Below, one piece after another: positions 39,665 to 47,604 of a DNA stretch of 64,000 nucleotides (positions within the stretch are counted from its first letter, which is position 1; the number at the start of each line of letters is the position of its first letter). The position numbers and the translations under genes were made by a program. Under the pieces are notes generated by a model, which saw only the letters and a program-made list of their open reading frames with translations, was not told the DNA's origin and did not search any database. Source of the stretch: AV40 sp035568175 (GTDB lineage Bacteria > Verrucomicrobiota > Verrucomicrobiia > Chthoniobacterales > UBA10450); the NCBI GenBank assembly GCA_035568175.1, contig DATMON010000019.1, positions 10,346 to 74,345 on the forward strand. Reading direction: 5' to 3'.

Positions 39665-40612
39665 ATGAGACCACAAAGCCGTACTGCTTTTATGATCGCA
39701 GCCGTAGCTTGCGCCGCGATTTTGCTAATTCCATCACCGGCGCCCGGTGCGGAAGAGGATTTTTTCCAGAAATTTACTCCAGTCGATCCATGCAATTGGG
39801 CCGGGTTTTACATCGGCTTCAATAACGGAGCGACGTTCAACCATTTCGATCTCGGCAAACAGATGACGGATCTGAACTTGGAAGAGCAATTTTACGAGCT
39901 TCCCGGTATGGCTACTGGCGTAGGTGAAAGTGGGATATTTGCCACATTTCATACGCCCGGGCACCACGACACGGATACCGAGACGATTGGTGGCGGTCAG
40001 ACCGGATTCAATCTGCTGTTCGGTCACTTCTTGGTCGGGGCCGAAGGCGGCATCCAGGGGAATGGCACCAGCACCTCCGGGAAATTCACCGAATCCCAGG
40101 AGCACGGCCTTTTTCTGGAGACGATCAACAGCAACGTCATCGCGGATACCGATTTCACTTCAATGCGCATGGTTGAGACGATCTGGAATGGATATATCGG
40201 TGGGAAGCTAGGCTTTTGCTGGAACCGGTTTCTTTTTTACGCGACTGGTGGCGCCGCGTTTACTGACGCGCATTTCGCAAACTGGGAAAAGGCCGACACC
40301 AGCTTTTTTGGTATTGGTGGCAAGGCCGTAACTCCTAACGTGCCATCGAATTTCATTGGCGAAGTTGTCAGCAAGAAAATGCGTACCCAGGGCGATGTTC
40401 TGACGGGCTTCTACGGCGGCGTCGGGACGGAGTACAAGCTCACCAACATTGTCAGTGTCGGCCTGGAGTACAAACACGTCGACTGGGGCGATGTCACCGA
40501 GCATTTCATGGGAGGGAGTGGTCCGATCTTCTCAGGAAACGGGCACCTCGATTTGAATGCCGATCAGGTGGTGTTCAAGGTGAACCTTCTCGTCGGGCCA
40601 ATCGGCCACTAA
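39665..40612 (+). CDS. Outer-membrane beta-barrel protein, tandem copy 1
   Basis: From ATG 39665 the product has about 315 residues: a signal peptide (AFMIAAVACAAILLIPSPAPGA), then an OmpA-like/porin-type barrel pattern (NWAGFYIGFNNGATFNHFD, GHFLVGAEGGIQGNGTS, NRFLFYATGGAAFTDAHF, DVLTGFYGGVGTEYKLTNIVSVGLEYKHVDWG in pieces), ending in a hydrophobic strand (VFKVNLLVGPIGH). The end is His, not Phe, which is unusual. It is followed by a close paralogue; the ORF can extend to 39596. Two copies plus a common upstream stretch indicate a recent duplication. Confidence 0.87.
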   Translation: MRPQSRTAFMIAAVACAAILLIPSPAPGAEEDFFQKFTPVDPCNWAGFYIGFNNGATFNHFDLGKQMTDLNLEEQFYELPGMATGVGESGIFATFHTPGHHDTDTETIGGGQTGFNLLFGHFLVGAEGGIQGNGTSTSGKFTESQEHGLFLETINSNVIADTDFTSMRMVETIWNGYIGGKLGFCWNRFLFYATGGAAFTDAHFANWEKADTSFFGIGGKAVTPNVPSNFIGEVVSKKMRTQGDVLTGFYGGVGTEYKLTNIVSVGLEYKHVDWGDVTEHFMGGSGPIFSGNGHLDLNADQVVFKVNLLVGPIGH

Positions 40613-40745
40613 AGAGGGATGTTTTGGAGCGCTCCACCTTGCTGATGGCGCGCGATGCACCTGCCCTAACCAGTGGATGCAACCTCACGTTGCCCGTCTT
40701 TTTGCTTGGCCTAGCTCGGCATTTGTGCAGAATCGCCGGCCAAGG

Positions 40746-41765
40746 ATGAAACCACAAAGCCGTACTGTTTTAACGATCGCAGCCGTAGCTAGCGCCGCGA
40801 TTTTGCTAATTCCATCACCGGCGCCGGGTGCTGAAGAAGATTTTTTCCAGAAATTTATTCTACAAGAACCGATGAATTGGAGCGGCTTTTATGTCGGGTT
40901 CAATAACGGAGCTACGTTCAACCACTTCGATATCAGCAAGCATATGACCGACGTGGACCTGACCGACCAATTCTACGAGCTCAACCCCGTTTTAATCGGA
41001 GTGTCAGATGCCTTTGCCACGTTTGATACGCCCGGTCATCATCACAACGATACCGAGACGATCGGCGGTGGGCAGACCGGATTTAAATTTCAGTTTGGCC
41101 ACTTCGTGGTCGGCGCCGAAGGAAGCTTTATCGGAAATGGCACCAGCGCAGAAGGAGTGTCCCACGCATTCCAGGAAAACACGTTTTTTATCGGAGACAT
41201 GGCCCCGGGACAGCAACCGATCGGTGGCAACATTACGGCCGACACGGAATTTAAGTCCAAGTTCATGGCTGAAACTACTTGGAACGGCTTTGCCGGTGGA
41301 AATATTGGCTTTGCCTGGAACCGATTTCTTTTCTACGGAGAAGGCGGGGCCGCGTTCACCGATGTCCACTTCGAATCCACGGACACAGCTGATACCAGTT
41401 TTTTCCAGAATTGCCTCCAAAACACAAACGTAGTATGCGGTGGCACCGTTGCGCGGGGGACTGTCGGCGGCGTGCCGCGCCAACCGCAGGGATCGATATT
41501 CATTGGCGAAATTGTCAGCAAGAAAACCCATACCCAAGGTGATGTCCTGACTGGCTGGTACGGCGGAGGCGGTATCGATTACGCCCTCACCAAGATTGTC
41601 ACCGTCGGCGTCGAGTACAAACACGTCGATTGGGGCGGTGTCACCGAGCATCTCATGACAGGTGCTAATGGGGGCCCAGTCTTTCCTGGAAACGCACATC
41701 TCAACTTGGACGCCGACCAGGCGGTGTTCAAAGTCAACCTCCTCATCTGGCCGATCGGCCACTGA
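40746..41765 (+). CDS. Outer-membrane beta-barrel protein, tandem copy 2
   Basis: The 339-residue protein is a paralogue of the preceding one. The signal peptide and first 40 mature residues are nearly identical (IPSPAPGAEEDFFQKF, FNNGATFNHFD), as is the C-terminal strand (DVLTGWYGGGGIDYALTKIV, WPIGH). The middle has diverged and has an extra loop with a CLQNTNVVCGG cysteine pair. The start at ATG 40746 corresponds to copy 1; the upstream 60 nt are also shared. Function unknown; it may be a pore or adhesin of the OMP_b-brl type. Confidence 0.87.
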   Translation: MKPQSRTVLTIAAVASAAILLIPSPAPGAEEDFFQKFILQEPMNWSGFYVGFNNGATFNHFDISKHMTDVDLTDQFYELNPVLIGVSDAFATFDTPGHHHNDTETIGGGQTGFKFQFGHFVVGAEGSFIGNGTSAEGVSHAFQENTFFIGDMAPGQQPIGGNITADTEFKSKFMAETTWNGFAGGNIGFAWNRFLFYGEGGAAFTDVHFESTDTADTSFFQNCLQNTNVVCGGTVARGTVGGVPRQPQGSIFIGEIVSKKTHTQGDVLTGWYGGGGIDYALTKIVTVGVEYKHVDWGGVTEHLMTGANGGPVFPGNAHLNLDADQAVFKVNLLIWPIGH

Positions 41766-41809
41766 GCGCGACAGATTTCAGTTCATTGATCGCGTGCTAA
41801 GTTCGTGGC

Positions 41810-42394
41810 GTGCATAGCACGGCCGCGATTCTCTTACGCAAACGCAAGTTTAGCGACACCAGTCTGATCGTTTCCTGGTGTACTGAGTCGTTGGGCTGCG
41901 TTCAAACCGTGGCTAAAGGCGCCCGCCGTGCGAAAACTCCATTCGCCGGCAAACTCGATCTTTTCTTCGAAGCGGAAATTTCGGTAGTAACAAGTCGCAA
42001 ATCGACGCTGCACACCCTGACCGAAGTCGTTCTCAAAAATCCGTTCGTCGGCATCCGGAAAAATTACCTTCGCACCCAGGCTGCCGCTTACTTTGTCGAA
42101 CTGATTGAGATTTGCACCGAGCGCGATCATCACGAGCCGGAATTGTTCGCGCTCTTGCGCCGCGCGTTTGGTTATCTTGACGTCAACGATCCGAACTTGC
42201 GCGCGATCTCGCATTTTGAAACCGAGCTCGCGCGCATTGCCGGCGTGCATCCGACAGCTGCCCGACAAAACAAGCTCAAAGCCGATCCGGCTTTTGCGCT
42301 TGGTAATTTGTTCGGGAGATTGCCGCTCTCACGCACGCCACTCTTGAAAACCCTGGCATCCGAGGCGAAAGGCAAAGCAAAGAAAACCGCATGA
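41810..42394 (+). CDS. recO: DNA repair protein RecO
   Basis: RecO helps RecA load onto SSB-coated DNA. The 194 residues start at GTG 41810 with the OB-fold opening (STAAILLRKRKFSDTSLIVSWCTESLGCVQTVAKGARRAKTPFAG in pieces) followed by the helical domain (TQAAAYFVELIEICTERDH, LRAISHFETELARIAGVHP). The usual zinc-binding cysteines near the C-terminus are absent and the length is short (about 240 is typical), so this is a compact RecO. It overlaps yceI by four bases. Confidence 0.88.
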   Translation: MHSTAAILLRKRKFSDTSLIVSWCTESLGCVQTVAKGARRAKTPFAGKLDLFFEAEISVVTSRKSTLHTLTEVVLKNPFVGIRKNYLRTQAAAYFVELIEICTERDHHEPELFALLRRAFGYLDVNDPNLRAISHFETELARIAGVHPTAARQNKLKADPAFALGNLFGRLPLSRTPLLKTLASEAKGKAKKTA

Positions 42395-42966
42395 AATTAC
42401 GAATTGTAGCCGCCGCCGCCGCTGCCGTTTTGAGTTCGGTCGCGCTCGCGAAAGAAACCTACAAATTCGATCAAGCGCATTCCACCATCGGATTTTCGGT
42501 TCATCAGTTCCTCGGCGCGACGCACGGAAAGTTCACCAAATTCGACGGCAGGATCGAGATCGACCGCGAGCACCCGGAAAATTCATCGGTCACGGCGCAC
42601 ATCGATGTGCGCAGCATCGACACTGGAATCGTGAAACGGGACAATCATTTGCGCAGCCCGGAATTTTTCGCGGTCGAAGAATATCCCGCAATCACGTTCA
42701 AAAGCCGCAGCGCGAAACAGACGGGTCCGCAGGCTGGCGATATTCTCGGCGATTTGACCATGCACGGCGTGACGAAACCGATCACACTCCATGTGAAATT
42801 GTTGACGTCGCCCGACGATACGAAGCAGACGCGATGGTCAGTGACGACCGATCCGCTAAAGCGCCGCGATTTTAATCTGATGTTCGCGCAGGCAGCGGAA
42901 GGCATATCGGGAATTAGCCAAACGGTCGCCGTTAACATCGAGATCGAAGCGAGTCGAGCGCAATGA
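42391..42966 (+). CDS. YceI-family periplasmic protein
   Basis: The 191 residues begin with a signal peptide (MKLRIVAAAAAAVLSSVALA). The mature part has the lipocalin-like YceI pattern: YKFDQAHSTIGFSVHQFLGATHG, FTKFDGRIEIDREHPENSSV, FFAVEEYPAITFKSRS, GDLTMHGVTKPITLHV, RWSVTTDPLKRRDFNLMF. Family members bind isoprenoid or polyprenyl ligands, and the physiological role is unclear. It is translationally coupled to recO (ATGA), an unusual pairing. Confidence 0.94.
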   Translation: MKLRIVAAAAAAVLSSVALAKETYKFDQAHSTIGFSVHQFLGATHGKFTKFDGRIEIDREHPENSSVTAHIDVRSIDTGIVKRDNHLRSPEFFAVEEYPAITFKSRSAKQTGPQAGDILGDLTMHGVTKPITLHVKLLTSPDDTKQTRWSVTTDPLKRRDFNLMFAQAAEGISGISQTVAVNIEIEASRAQ

Positions 42967-42967
42967 G

Positions 42968-43207
42968 ATGACCATTTTCGTTCTTACCTGGGTCGGACTT
43001 GGCTGTTGGTGCGTTTGTTTTTGGTGGATGCATCGCATCTCGTCGCATCAGGAGGCGATGTTAAAAGAGCTGCACGAAATGACACAGCGGATCGAACAGT
43101 TTTCTCAGGCCGGCCACGATCTGATCCGCGACGTTCATCCGCAAGTCGGCGAGATCAAAGAGCAAGTCGAGACTGTTAAGGAAGCAGTGTCGCCGGAGAA
43201 AAGCTGA
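42968..43207 (+). CDS. Small bitopic membrane protein of unknown function
   Basis: The 79-residue product has one N-terminal helix (IFVLTWVGLGCWCVCFWWMH), then a charged amphipathic helix (QEAMLKELHEMTQRIEQFS, KEQVETVKEAVSPEK) that could form a short coiled coil. It follows yceI by one base and pxpB follows 12 nt later, so it is probably co-transcribed. No family is recognised. Confidence 0.7.
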   Translation: MTIFVLTWVGLGCWCVCFWWMHRISSHQEAMLKELHEMTQRIEQFSQAGHDLIRDVHPQVGEIKEQVETVKEAVSPEKS

Positions 43208-43219
43208 TCCGATTGCTTC

Positions 43220-43933
43220 ATGGAAATTACGCCGCTCGGAGATTCCGCGCTGCTGATTCGCGTCGCTGAAAATTTTGACGACGCCCCGGACGACGCGTTA
43301 CGCCAAGTGCTGGCCGCAAAGCGCGGCCTTCAAGCTGCGCAAATTCCCGGCGCAATCGAAATCGCGCCGGCCTATACGACCGTCGCACTTTTTTACGATC
43401 CGGTGCGGGTAATCGATGCGGGCGCGCCGGTCGAAGATGTTTTTGAATGGATCGAGCAGCGAATTCGCAGAGCGCTCTCGAAAACGAAGGAAATTCAGGC
43501 TAATCGGACCGAAGGCTCGCTGGTAGAGGTTCCCGTTTGTTACGAAACCGAATTCGCGTTCGATCTCGAACACGTCGCGCGACACGCGGACGTGGATTGG
43601 AAAGAAGTTATCGATCTTCACTGTGCCGCCGAGTACCGCGTTCATTGCGTCGGGTTCACGCCGGGTTTTCCCTTTCTCGGCGGCTTGTCACGCAAGCTCG
43701 CGACGCCGCGTCGTGATGTTCCGCGCAAAGAAATCCCCGCCGGCTCGGTCGCGATCGGTGGATCGCAAACCGGAATCTATCCGATCAAGTCGCCCGGGGG
43801 CTGGAACGTGATCGGCCGGACGCCCCTGCGATTGTTCGATTCGCAAAAAGATCCGCCTGCGCTTTTGCGTGCCGGCGACCGCGTCCGCTTCCGTTCCATC
43901 ACGCGCCAAGAATTCGAAAGATCGACGCGATGA
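43220..43933 (+). CDS. pxpB: 5-oxoprolinase subunit PxpB (KipI-like)
   Basis: PxpA, PxpB and PxpC together hydrolyse 5-oxoproline (pyroglutamate) with ATP. The 237 residues carry the KipI/allophanate-hydrolase subunit 1 pattern: MEITPLGDSALLIRVAE, VPVCYETEFAFDLEHVARH, GFTPGFPFLGGLSRKLATPRRDVPRKEIPAGSVAIGGSQTGIYP in pieces, and SPGGWNVIGRTPLRLFD. It leads pxpB-pxpC-pxpA and is separated from pxpC by a pair of inverted hairpin repeats. Confidence 0.95.
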   Translation: MEITPLGDSALLIRVAENFDDAPDDALRQVLAAKRGLQAAQIPGAIEIAPAYTTVALFYDPVRVIDAGAPVEDVFEWIEQRIRRALSKTKEIQANRTEGSLVEVPVCYETEFAFDLEHVARHADVDWKEVIDLHCAAEYRVHCVGFTPGFPFLGGLSRKLATPRRDVPRKEIPAGSVAIGGSQTGIYPIKSPGGWNVIGRTPLRLFDSQKDPPALLRAGDRVRFRSITRQEFERSTR

Positions 43934-43963
43934 CAAATTCATTCGCATTGCGCTTTCCGGTGT

Positions 43964-44072
43964 GCTCATCCCGAGCGGAACGCGGAATCTCACAGTCGGA
44001 GTATGGATCACACAAGCTAGTTGGCCTGCCCAATCGAGTTTGTGAGAGATCCTTCACTGCGTTCAGGATGAC
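43964..44072. repeat. Pair of inverted family A hairpin repeats between pxpB and pxpC
   Basis: Left copy (43964-43994): CTCA, TCCC, loop GAGCGGAACGC, GGAA, TCTCACA, with one mismatch in the stem. Right copy (44042-44072), on the reverse strand: GTCA, TCCT, loop GAACGCAGTGA, AGGA, TCTCTCAC. About 47 nt lie between. The pair is the arrangement seen around the GIY-YIG gene but with no gene inside. Confidence 0.75.
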
Positions 44073-44078
44073 AAACCG

Positions 44079-45065
44079 ATGAATGCGACCGCTGTTCGTG
44101 CTGGTTTTCTGACGAGCGTCCAGGATTTGGGACGCACCGGTTTTCGCGAGTTTGGTGTTTCATTAGGCGGCGCCCTCGACGCCCATGCATTGCGGGTGGC
44201 GAATTTACTCGCGGGCAACGATGAATCAGCCGCCGGCCTCGAAATTACTTTCGGCGGTCTGCGGCTGCGGTTCGCCGACGATCGAATTGTCGTTTGGGGT
44301 GGCGGAAACTTCGACGCGCGAATTGGTTCGACATCTTCTCCTGCGGGTCATCCGGTTTTGGTGCGCGTCGGGGAAGAATTTTCAATCGGCTCTCCGTCGG
44401 GCGGGTGCCGCGCCTGGCTCGCGATTTCCGGCGGAATCGATGTCCCAATGGTGCTCGGTAGTCGCTCGGGAGATCTGAGAGCTGGATTCGGCGGCGTGAG
44501 GGGTCGACCGGTGCGCGATGGCGAGGAATTTCCCCTCGGCGAAAATCCGTCGTCTGCAAAACTCCTGATCGAAAAGTTGCGCACCGAAAAGATTGCGCGC
44601 TGGAAACCGCCGCATGATTGGTCGAGTCCGGCACGGCGCGAACCCCTTTTGCGTTTCGTCCGCGGTTCTGAATCAGGCCGCTTTAACGATGTATCGTTTC
44701 AACGATTCACGAGCGAAACGTTTAGCGTTTCGCCGGATTCCGATCGAATGGGAATTCGATTGGATGGTCCGCGTCTCGAACAAAGGCAGGATGTCGATCT
44801 CCTTTCCGAAGCCGTGGCGCCGGGCACAGTCCAGGTCCCACCGAACGGCAAACCGATTCTGCTTCTCAATGATTGCCAAACTATCGGCGGCTATCCGAAA
44901 ATCGCGCACGTGATCACCGTCGATCTTCCGATCACCGCGCAGTTATGCCCCGGCGATCGAGTTCGTTTCAGCAAAGTTTCGATTCGTGATGCGCACGGGC
45001 TGCTCCTTGAACGCGAGCGAAACTTGGAACAATTCCGGCGCGGACTGGAATCTCATTTTAAATGA
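44079..45065 (+). CDS. pxpC: 5-oxoprolinase subunit PxpC (KipA-like)
   Basis: The 328 residues have the allophanate hydrolase subunit 2/KipA pattern: AGFLTSVQDLGRTGFREFGVSLGGALDAHALRVANLL (in pieces), GLRLRFADDRIVVWGG, GCRAWLAISGGIDVPMVLGSRSGDL, SPDSDRMGIRLDGP, QVPPNGKPILLLNDCQTIGGYPKIAHV. It ends in an ATGA overlap with pxpA. Repeats at its 5' side separate it from pxpB without breaking the operon order. Confidence 0.95.
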   Translation: MNATAVRAGFLTSVQDLGRTGFREFGVSLGGALDAHALRVANLLAGNDESAAGLEITFGGLRLRFADDRIVVWGGGNFDARIGSTSSPAGHPVLVRVGEEFSIGSPSGGCRAWLAISGGIDVPMVLGSRSGDLRAGFGGVRGRPVRDGEEFPLGENPSSAKLLIEKLRTEKIARWKPPHDWSSPARREPLLRFVRGSESGRFNDVSFQRFTSETFSVSPDSDRMGIRLDGPRLEQRQDVDLLSEAVAPGTVQVPPNGKPILLLNDCQTIGGYPKIAHVITVDLPITAQLCPGDRVRFSKVSIRDAHGLLLERERNLEQFRRGLESHFK

Positions 45066-45817
45066 GTCTGGTTGTCGATCTTAACGCCGATCTCGGCGAA
45101 GGCGCGGGGCACGATGACGAACTGCTTGCGCTGGTAACATCGGCCAACATCGCCTGCGGTTTTCATGCCGGAGACGCGGAAACGATGCGCCGGTCAATTG
45201 AACGAGCGCGCAATTGCAATGTCGCGGTTGGCGCGCATCCGAGTTTATTCGATCGAGAAAACTTCGGGCGAAAAGAATTGCCGGTGAAGCCAGATGAAGT
45301 TTTCGATGCGGTCGTTTATCAGCTCGGCATCTTTCAAGCGCTTGCCGAGGCGGTGAACGTTCATCCAAATCATGTGAAGCCGCACGGCGCGCTTTACAAC
45401 ATGGCAGTTCGCGATCAGGAACTCGCAGATGCCATTGGCCGCGCGATTGCTGAGGTCGATAAGAAATTGATTCTTTTTGCGCCGCAAAACAGCGCGCTGG
45501 CGCGGGCAGGTGACACGAATGGACTGCAGATCGCGCATGAAGTATTCGCCGATCGAAATTATTTGAGTGACGGCTCGCTTGTTCCGCGCTCCCGACCAGA
45601 CGCGTTGCTACACGATCCGGAGGATGCCGCCGTGCGCGCGGTTCGAATGTTGCGCGAAAGCAAAGTTCGATCGGTCGACGGCGTAGATGTCGATGTTCGG
45701 GCGGAGACAGTTTGTCTTCATGGCGACACGACGGGCGCGGTGGGTTTCGCGCGCGCGTTGCGTTCTCGACTCGAAAATGAAGGCGTAACAATCCGCGCGC
45801 CGACGTTTTCGAAATGA
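45062..45817 (+). CDS. pxpA: 5-oxoprolinase subunit PxpA (LamB/YcsF family)
   Basis: The 251 residues show the YcsF signature: VVDLNADLGEGAGHDDELLALVTSANIACGFHAGDAETM (in pieces), GAHPSLFDRENFGRKEL, HVKPHGALYN, FADRNYLSDGSLVPRSRPDALL, and VCLHGDTTGAVGFARALR. It is the third subunit and overlaps both neighbours by four bases. A permease gene follows, so pyroglutamate or its amino acid products may be taken up. The complete PxpABC set is present. Confidence 0.96.
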   Translation: MSLVVDLNADLGEGAGHDDELLALVTSANIACGFHAGDAETMRRSIERARNCNVAVGAHPSLFDRENFGRKELPVKPDEVFDAVVYQLGIFQALAEAVNVHPNHVKPHGALYNMAVRDQELADAIGRAIAEVDKKLILFAPQNSALARAGDTNGLQIAHEVFADRNYLSDGSLVPRSRPDALLHDPEDAAVRAVRMLRESKVRSVDGVDVDVRAETVCLHGDTTGAVGFARALRSRLENEGVTIRAPTFSK

Positions 45818-47310
45818 ACGACAATCAACAAAAGTCCGGCTTGGTTCGAGCGCTTGGGCCGATCGATGCCACTATGATCGTGATCGGGTCGATGATTGGC
45901 TCGGGTATTTTTATTACTTCAGCTGAATCGGCCCGTTTAAGCGGCGCGCCGGGATGGCTTTTGCTCGCGTGGGTGATTGCCGGTTTGCTCACGATGACGG
46001 GCGCGCTCTGCTGCTCCGAGCTCGCAACGATGATGCCGCACGCCGGCGGCGTTTATGTTTTCTTCCGCGAAGCTTATGGCCCAGCGATGGGATTTTTGTA
46101 CGGCTGGACGCTGTTTCTGGTCGTTCAAACCGGAACGATTGCTGCCGTCACGATCGCGTTCGCTAAATTTCTCGGTGTTTTTGTCAGCTCAATTTCGCCG
46201 GACAATTATCTTTTTACAAAACAACCGATATTGCTCGGCGGCGGATACGCCATCAGTCTGTCGACTCAACAATTGACTGCGATAGCGCTGGTCGCGCTGT
46301 TGACCTGGACGAATACGCGCGGACTCAAGCTGGGTACGCTCGTGCAAAATACATTCACGTTTGCAAAAACGGCAGCGCTTGTCGGAGTCGTTGTTGTCGG
46401 ATTGTTTCTCGGTTGGAGCGCGATTAGCGCAGCACGAACGTCGGCGTGGTGGGATTCGTGGGCGAATGGTTGGAGCCCGCAGATCGCGCAACCCGGTTTC
46501 ACTTTCGTGGGCGGCCTGGCGCTGGCTTTGATTTTCGGAAAATCAATGGTCGGTCCCCTCTTCGCCCAAACCGCCTGGACCAACGTCACCTTTCTGGGCA
46601 GTGAGGTGCGCGATCCGGGTCGAAATCTTGTCCGCGCGCTTTTGATCGGTTCCGCCATCGTCGTGATTTTGTATGTGCTGGCGAATGTCTCCTATCTCGC
46701 GCTCCTGTCGTTTCCGGAAATCCAGCACGCGCCACAGGATCGAGTCGCGGTCGCGGCGATGAAGGCAGCCTTTGGAAATCCGGGCGCGATGTGCATGGCA
46801 GCGGCGATCATGATTTCCACGTTCGGCTGCGACAACGGACTGATTCTCGCCGGAGCGCGGGTTTATTTTGCGATGGCGCGTGATCGTTTGTTTTTCAAAA
46901 AAATCGCGACCACGAATCAATATCATGTGCCGGCTGCGGCTTTGATCGCGCAAGGAATCTGGACCGCGCTTCTGACATTGCCGCGGACGGTGACAACGAA
47001 CCCGACGACCCAAAGAGTCGTCTACGGAAACGTTTACACCCAGTTGCTCGAATACATCGTCTCGGCCGACCTGATTTTTTATCTACTGATGATTCTTGCG
47101 CTGATTGTTCTACGACGAAAAGCGCCCACAGCTGACCGGCCGTATCGGACATGGGGTTATCCGGCGGTGCCGATTGTGTCGATGTTGCTGGCCGCTTTGC
47201 TGATTGTCGATCTTGTCCTCCTTGCGCCGACGACTTCTGGAATCGGAATCCTGATCGTGCTGACCGGCGTGCCGATTTATTTCTTTTGGCGAAGGGCGCC
47301 GTCGGCTTGA
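45814..47310 (+). CDS. APC-superfamily amino acid permease
   Basis: The 498 residues have about 12 to 14 hydrophobic helices. The N-terminal GPIDATMIVIGSMIGSGIFITSAESAR and later GGVYVFFREAYGPAMGFLYGWTLFLV blocks are typical of the APC family (LAT-like). The start overlaps the pxpA stop, so it is part of the operon. The likely substrate is 5-oxoproline or a related amino acid, by context only. The stop codon TGA is followed immediately by a dispersed repeat (TGACCCGCCTTCGC). Confidence 0.93.
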   Translation: MNDNQQKSGLVRALGPIDATMIVIGSMIGSGIFITSAESARLSGAPGWLLLAWVIAGLLTMTGALCCSELATMMPHAGGVYVFFREAYGPAMGFLYGWTLFLVVQTGTIAAVTIAFAKFLGVFVSSISPDNYLFTKQPILLGGGYAISLSTQQLTAIALVALLTWTNTRGLKLGTLVQNTFTFAKTAALVGVVVVGLFLGWSAISAARTSAWWDSWANGWSPQIAQPGFTFVGGLALALIFGKSMVGPLFAQTAWTNVTFLGSEVRDPGRNLVRALLIGSAIVVILYVLANVSYLALLSFPEIQHAPQDRVAVAAMKAAFGNPGAMCMAAAIMISTFGCDNGLILAGARVYFAMARDRLFFKKIATTNQYHVPAAALIAQGIWTALLTLPRTVTTNPTTQRVVYGNVYTQLLEYIVSADLIFYLLMILALIVLRRKAPTADRPYRTWGYPAVPIVSMLLAALLIVDLVLLAPTTSGIGILIVLTGVPIYFFWRRAPSA

Positions 47311-47360
47311 CCCGCCTTCGCAAAAAGCCAGTCCGGCTCGGGCCTACGGCGCGGCAGGCA
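47308..47360. repeat. Dispersed repeat, family F, after the APC gene
   Basis: TGACCCGCCTTCGCAAAAAG, CCGGCTCGGGCC, TACGGCGCGGCAGGC. The same TGACCCGCCTTCGC start and TACGGCGCGGCAGGC end occur at 58172-58208 after the pcm gene. A shorter, in-frame copy is at 59403-59440. The TGA is the stop codon of the permease. Confidence 0.75.
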
Positions 47361-47397
47361 AATCTGTTTCGCGTCGCAGTTGCGAAATATTCTTGGT

Positions 47398-47589
47398 ATG
47401 CCTGCAAAATCGAAGAAACAACAAATGGCGGCCGGCGCAGCCCTTGCGGCCAAGCGCGGGAAACGGTCGAAGTCATCACTGCGAGGCGCATCGAGAAGCA
47501 TGTTCAAATCGATGAGTCGAAAAGAACTCAGGAGAGTGGCCAAGACCAAGCGAAAAAATTTGCCGACCCGAAAACGTAAACGCAAATAA
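47398..47589 (+). CDS. Small basic DUF3008 family protein
   Basis: From ATG 47398 the product has 63 residues, starting PAKSKKQQMAAGAALAAKRG and ending in a Lys/Arg-rich tail (TKRKNLPTRKRKRK), with a Ser/Met/Arg middle. The PAKSKxQQxAAGxALAAKRG opening is the DUF3008 signature. The very high Lys/Arg content suggests nucleic-acid binding. Function unknown; it stands alone. Confidence 0.88.
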   Translation: MPAKSKKQQMAAGAALAAKRGKRSKSSLRGASRSMFKSMSRKELRRVAKTKRKNLPTRKRKRK

Positions 47590-47604
47590 GCGCCCGTAGC
47601 GCAG

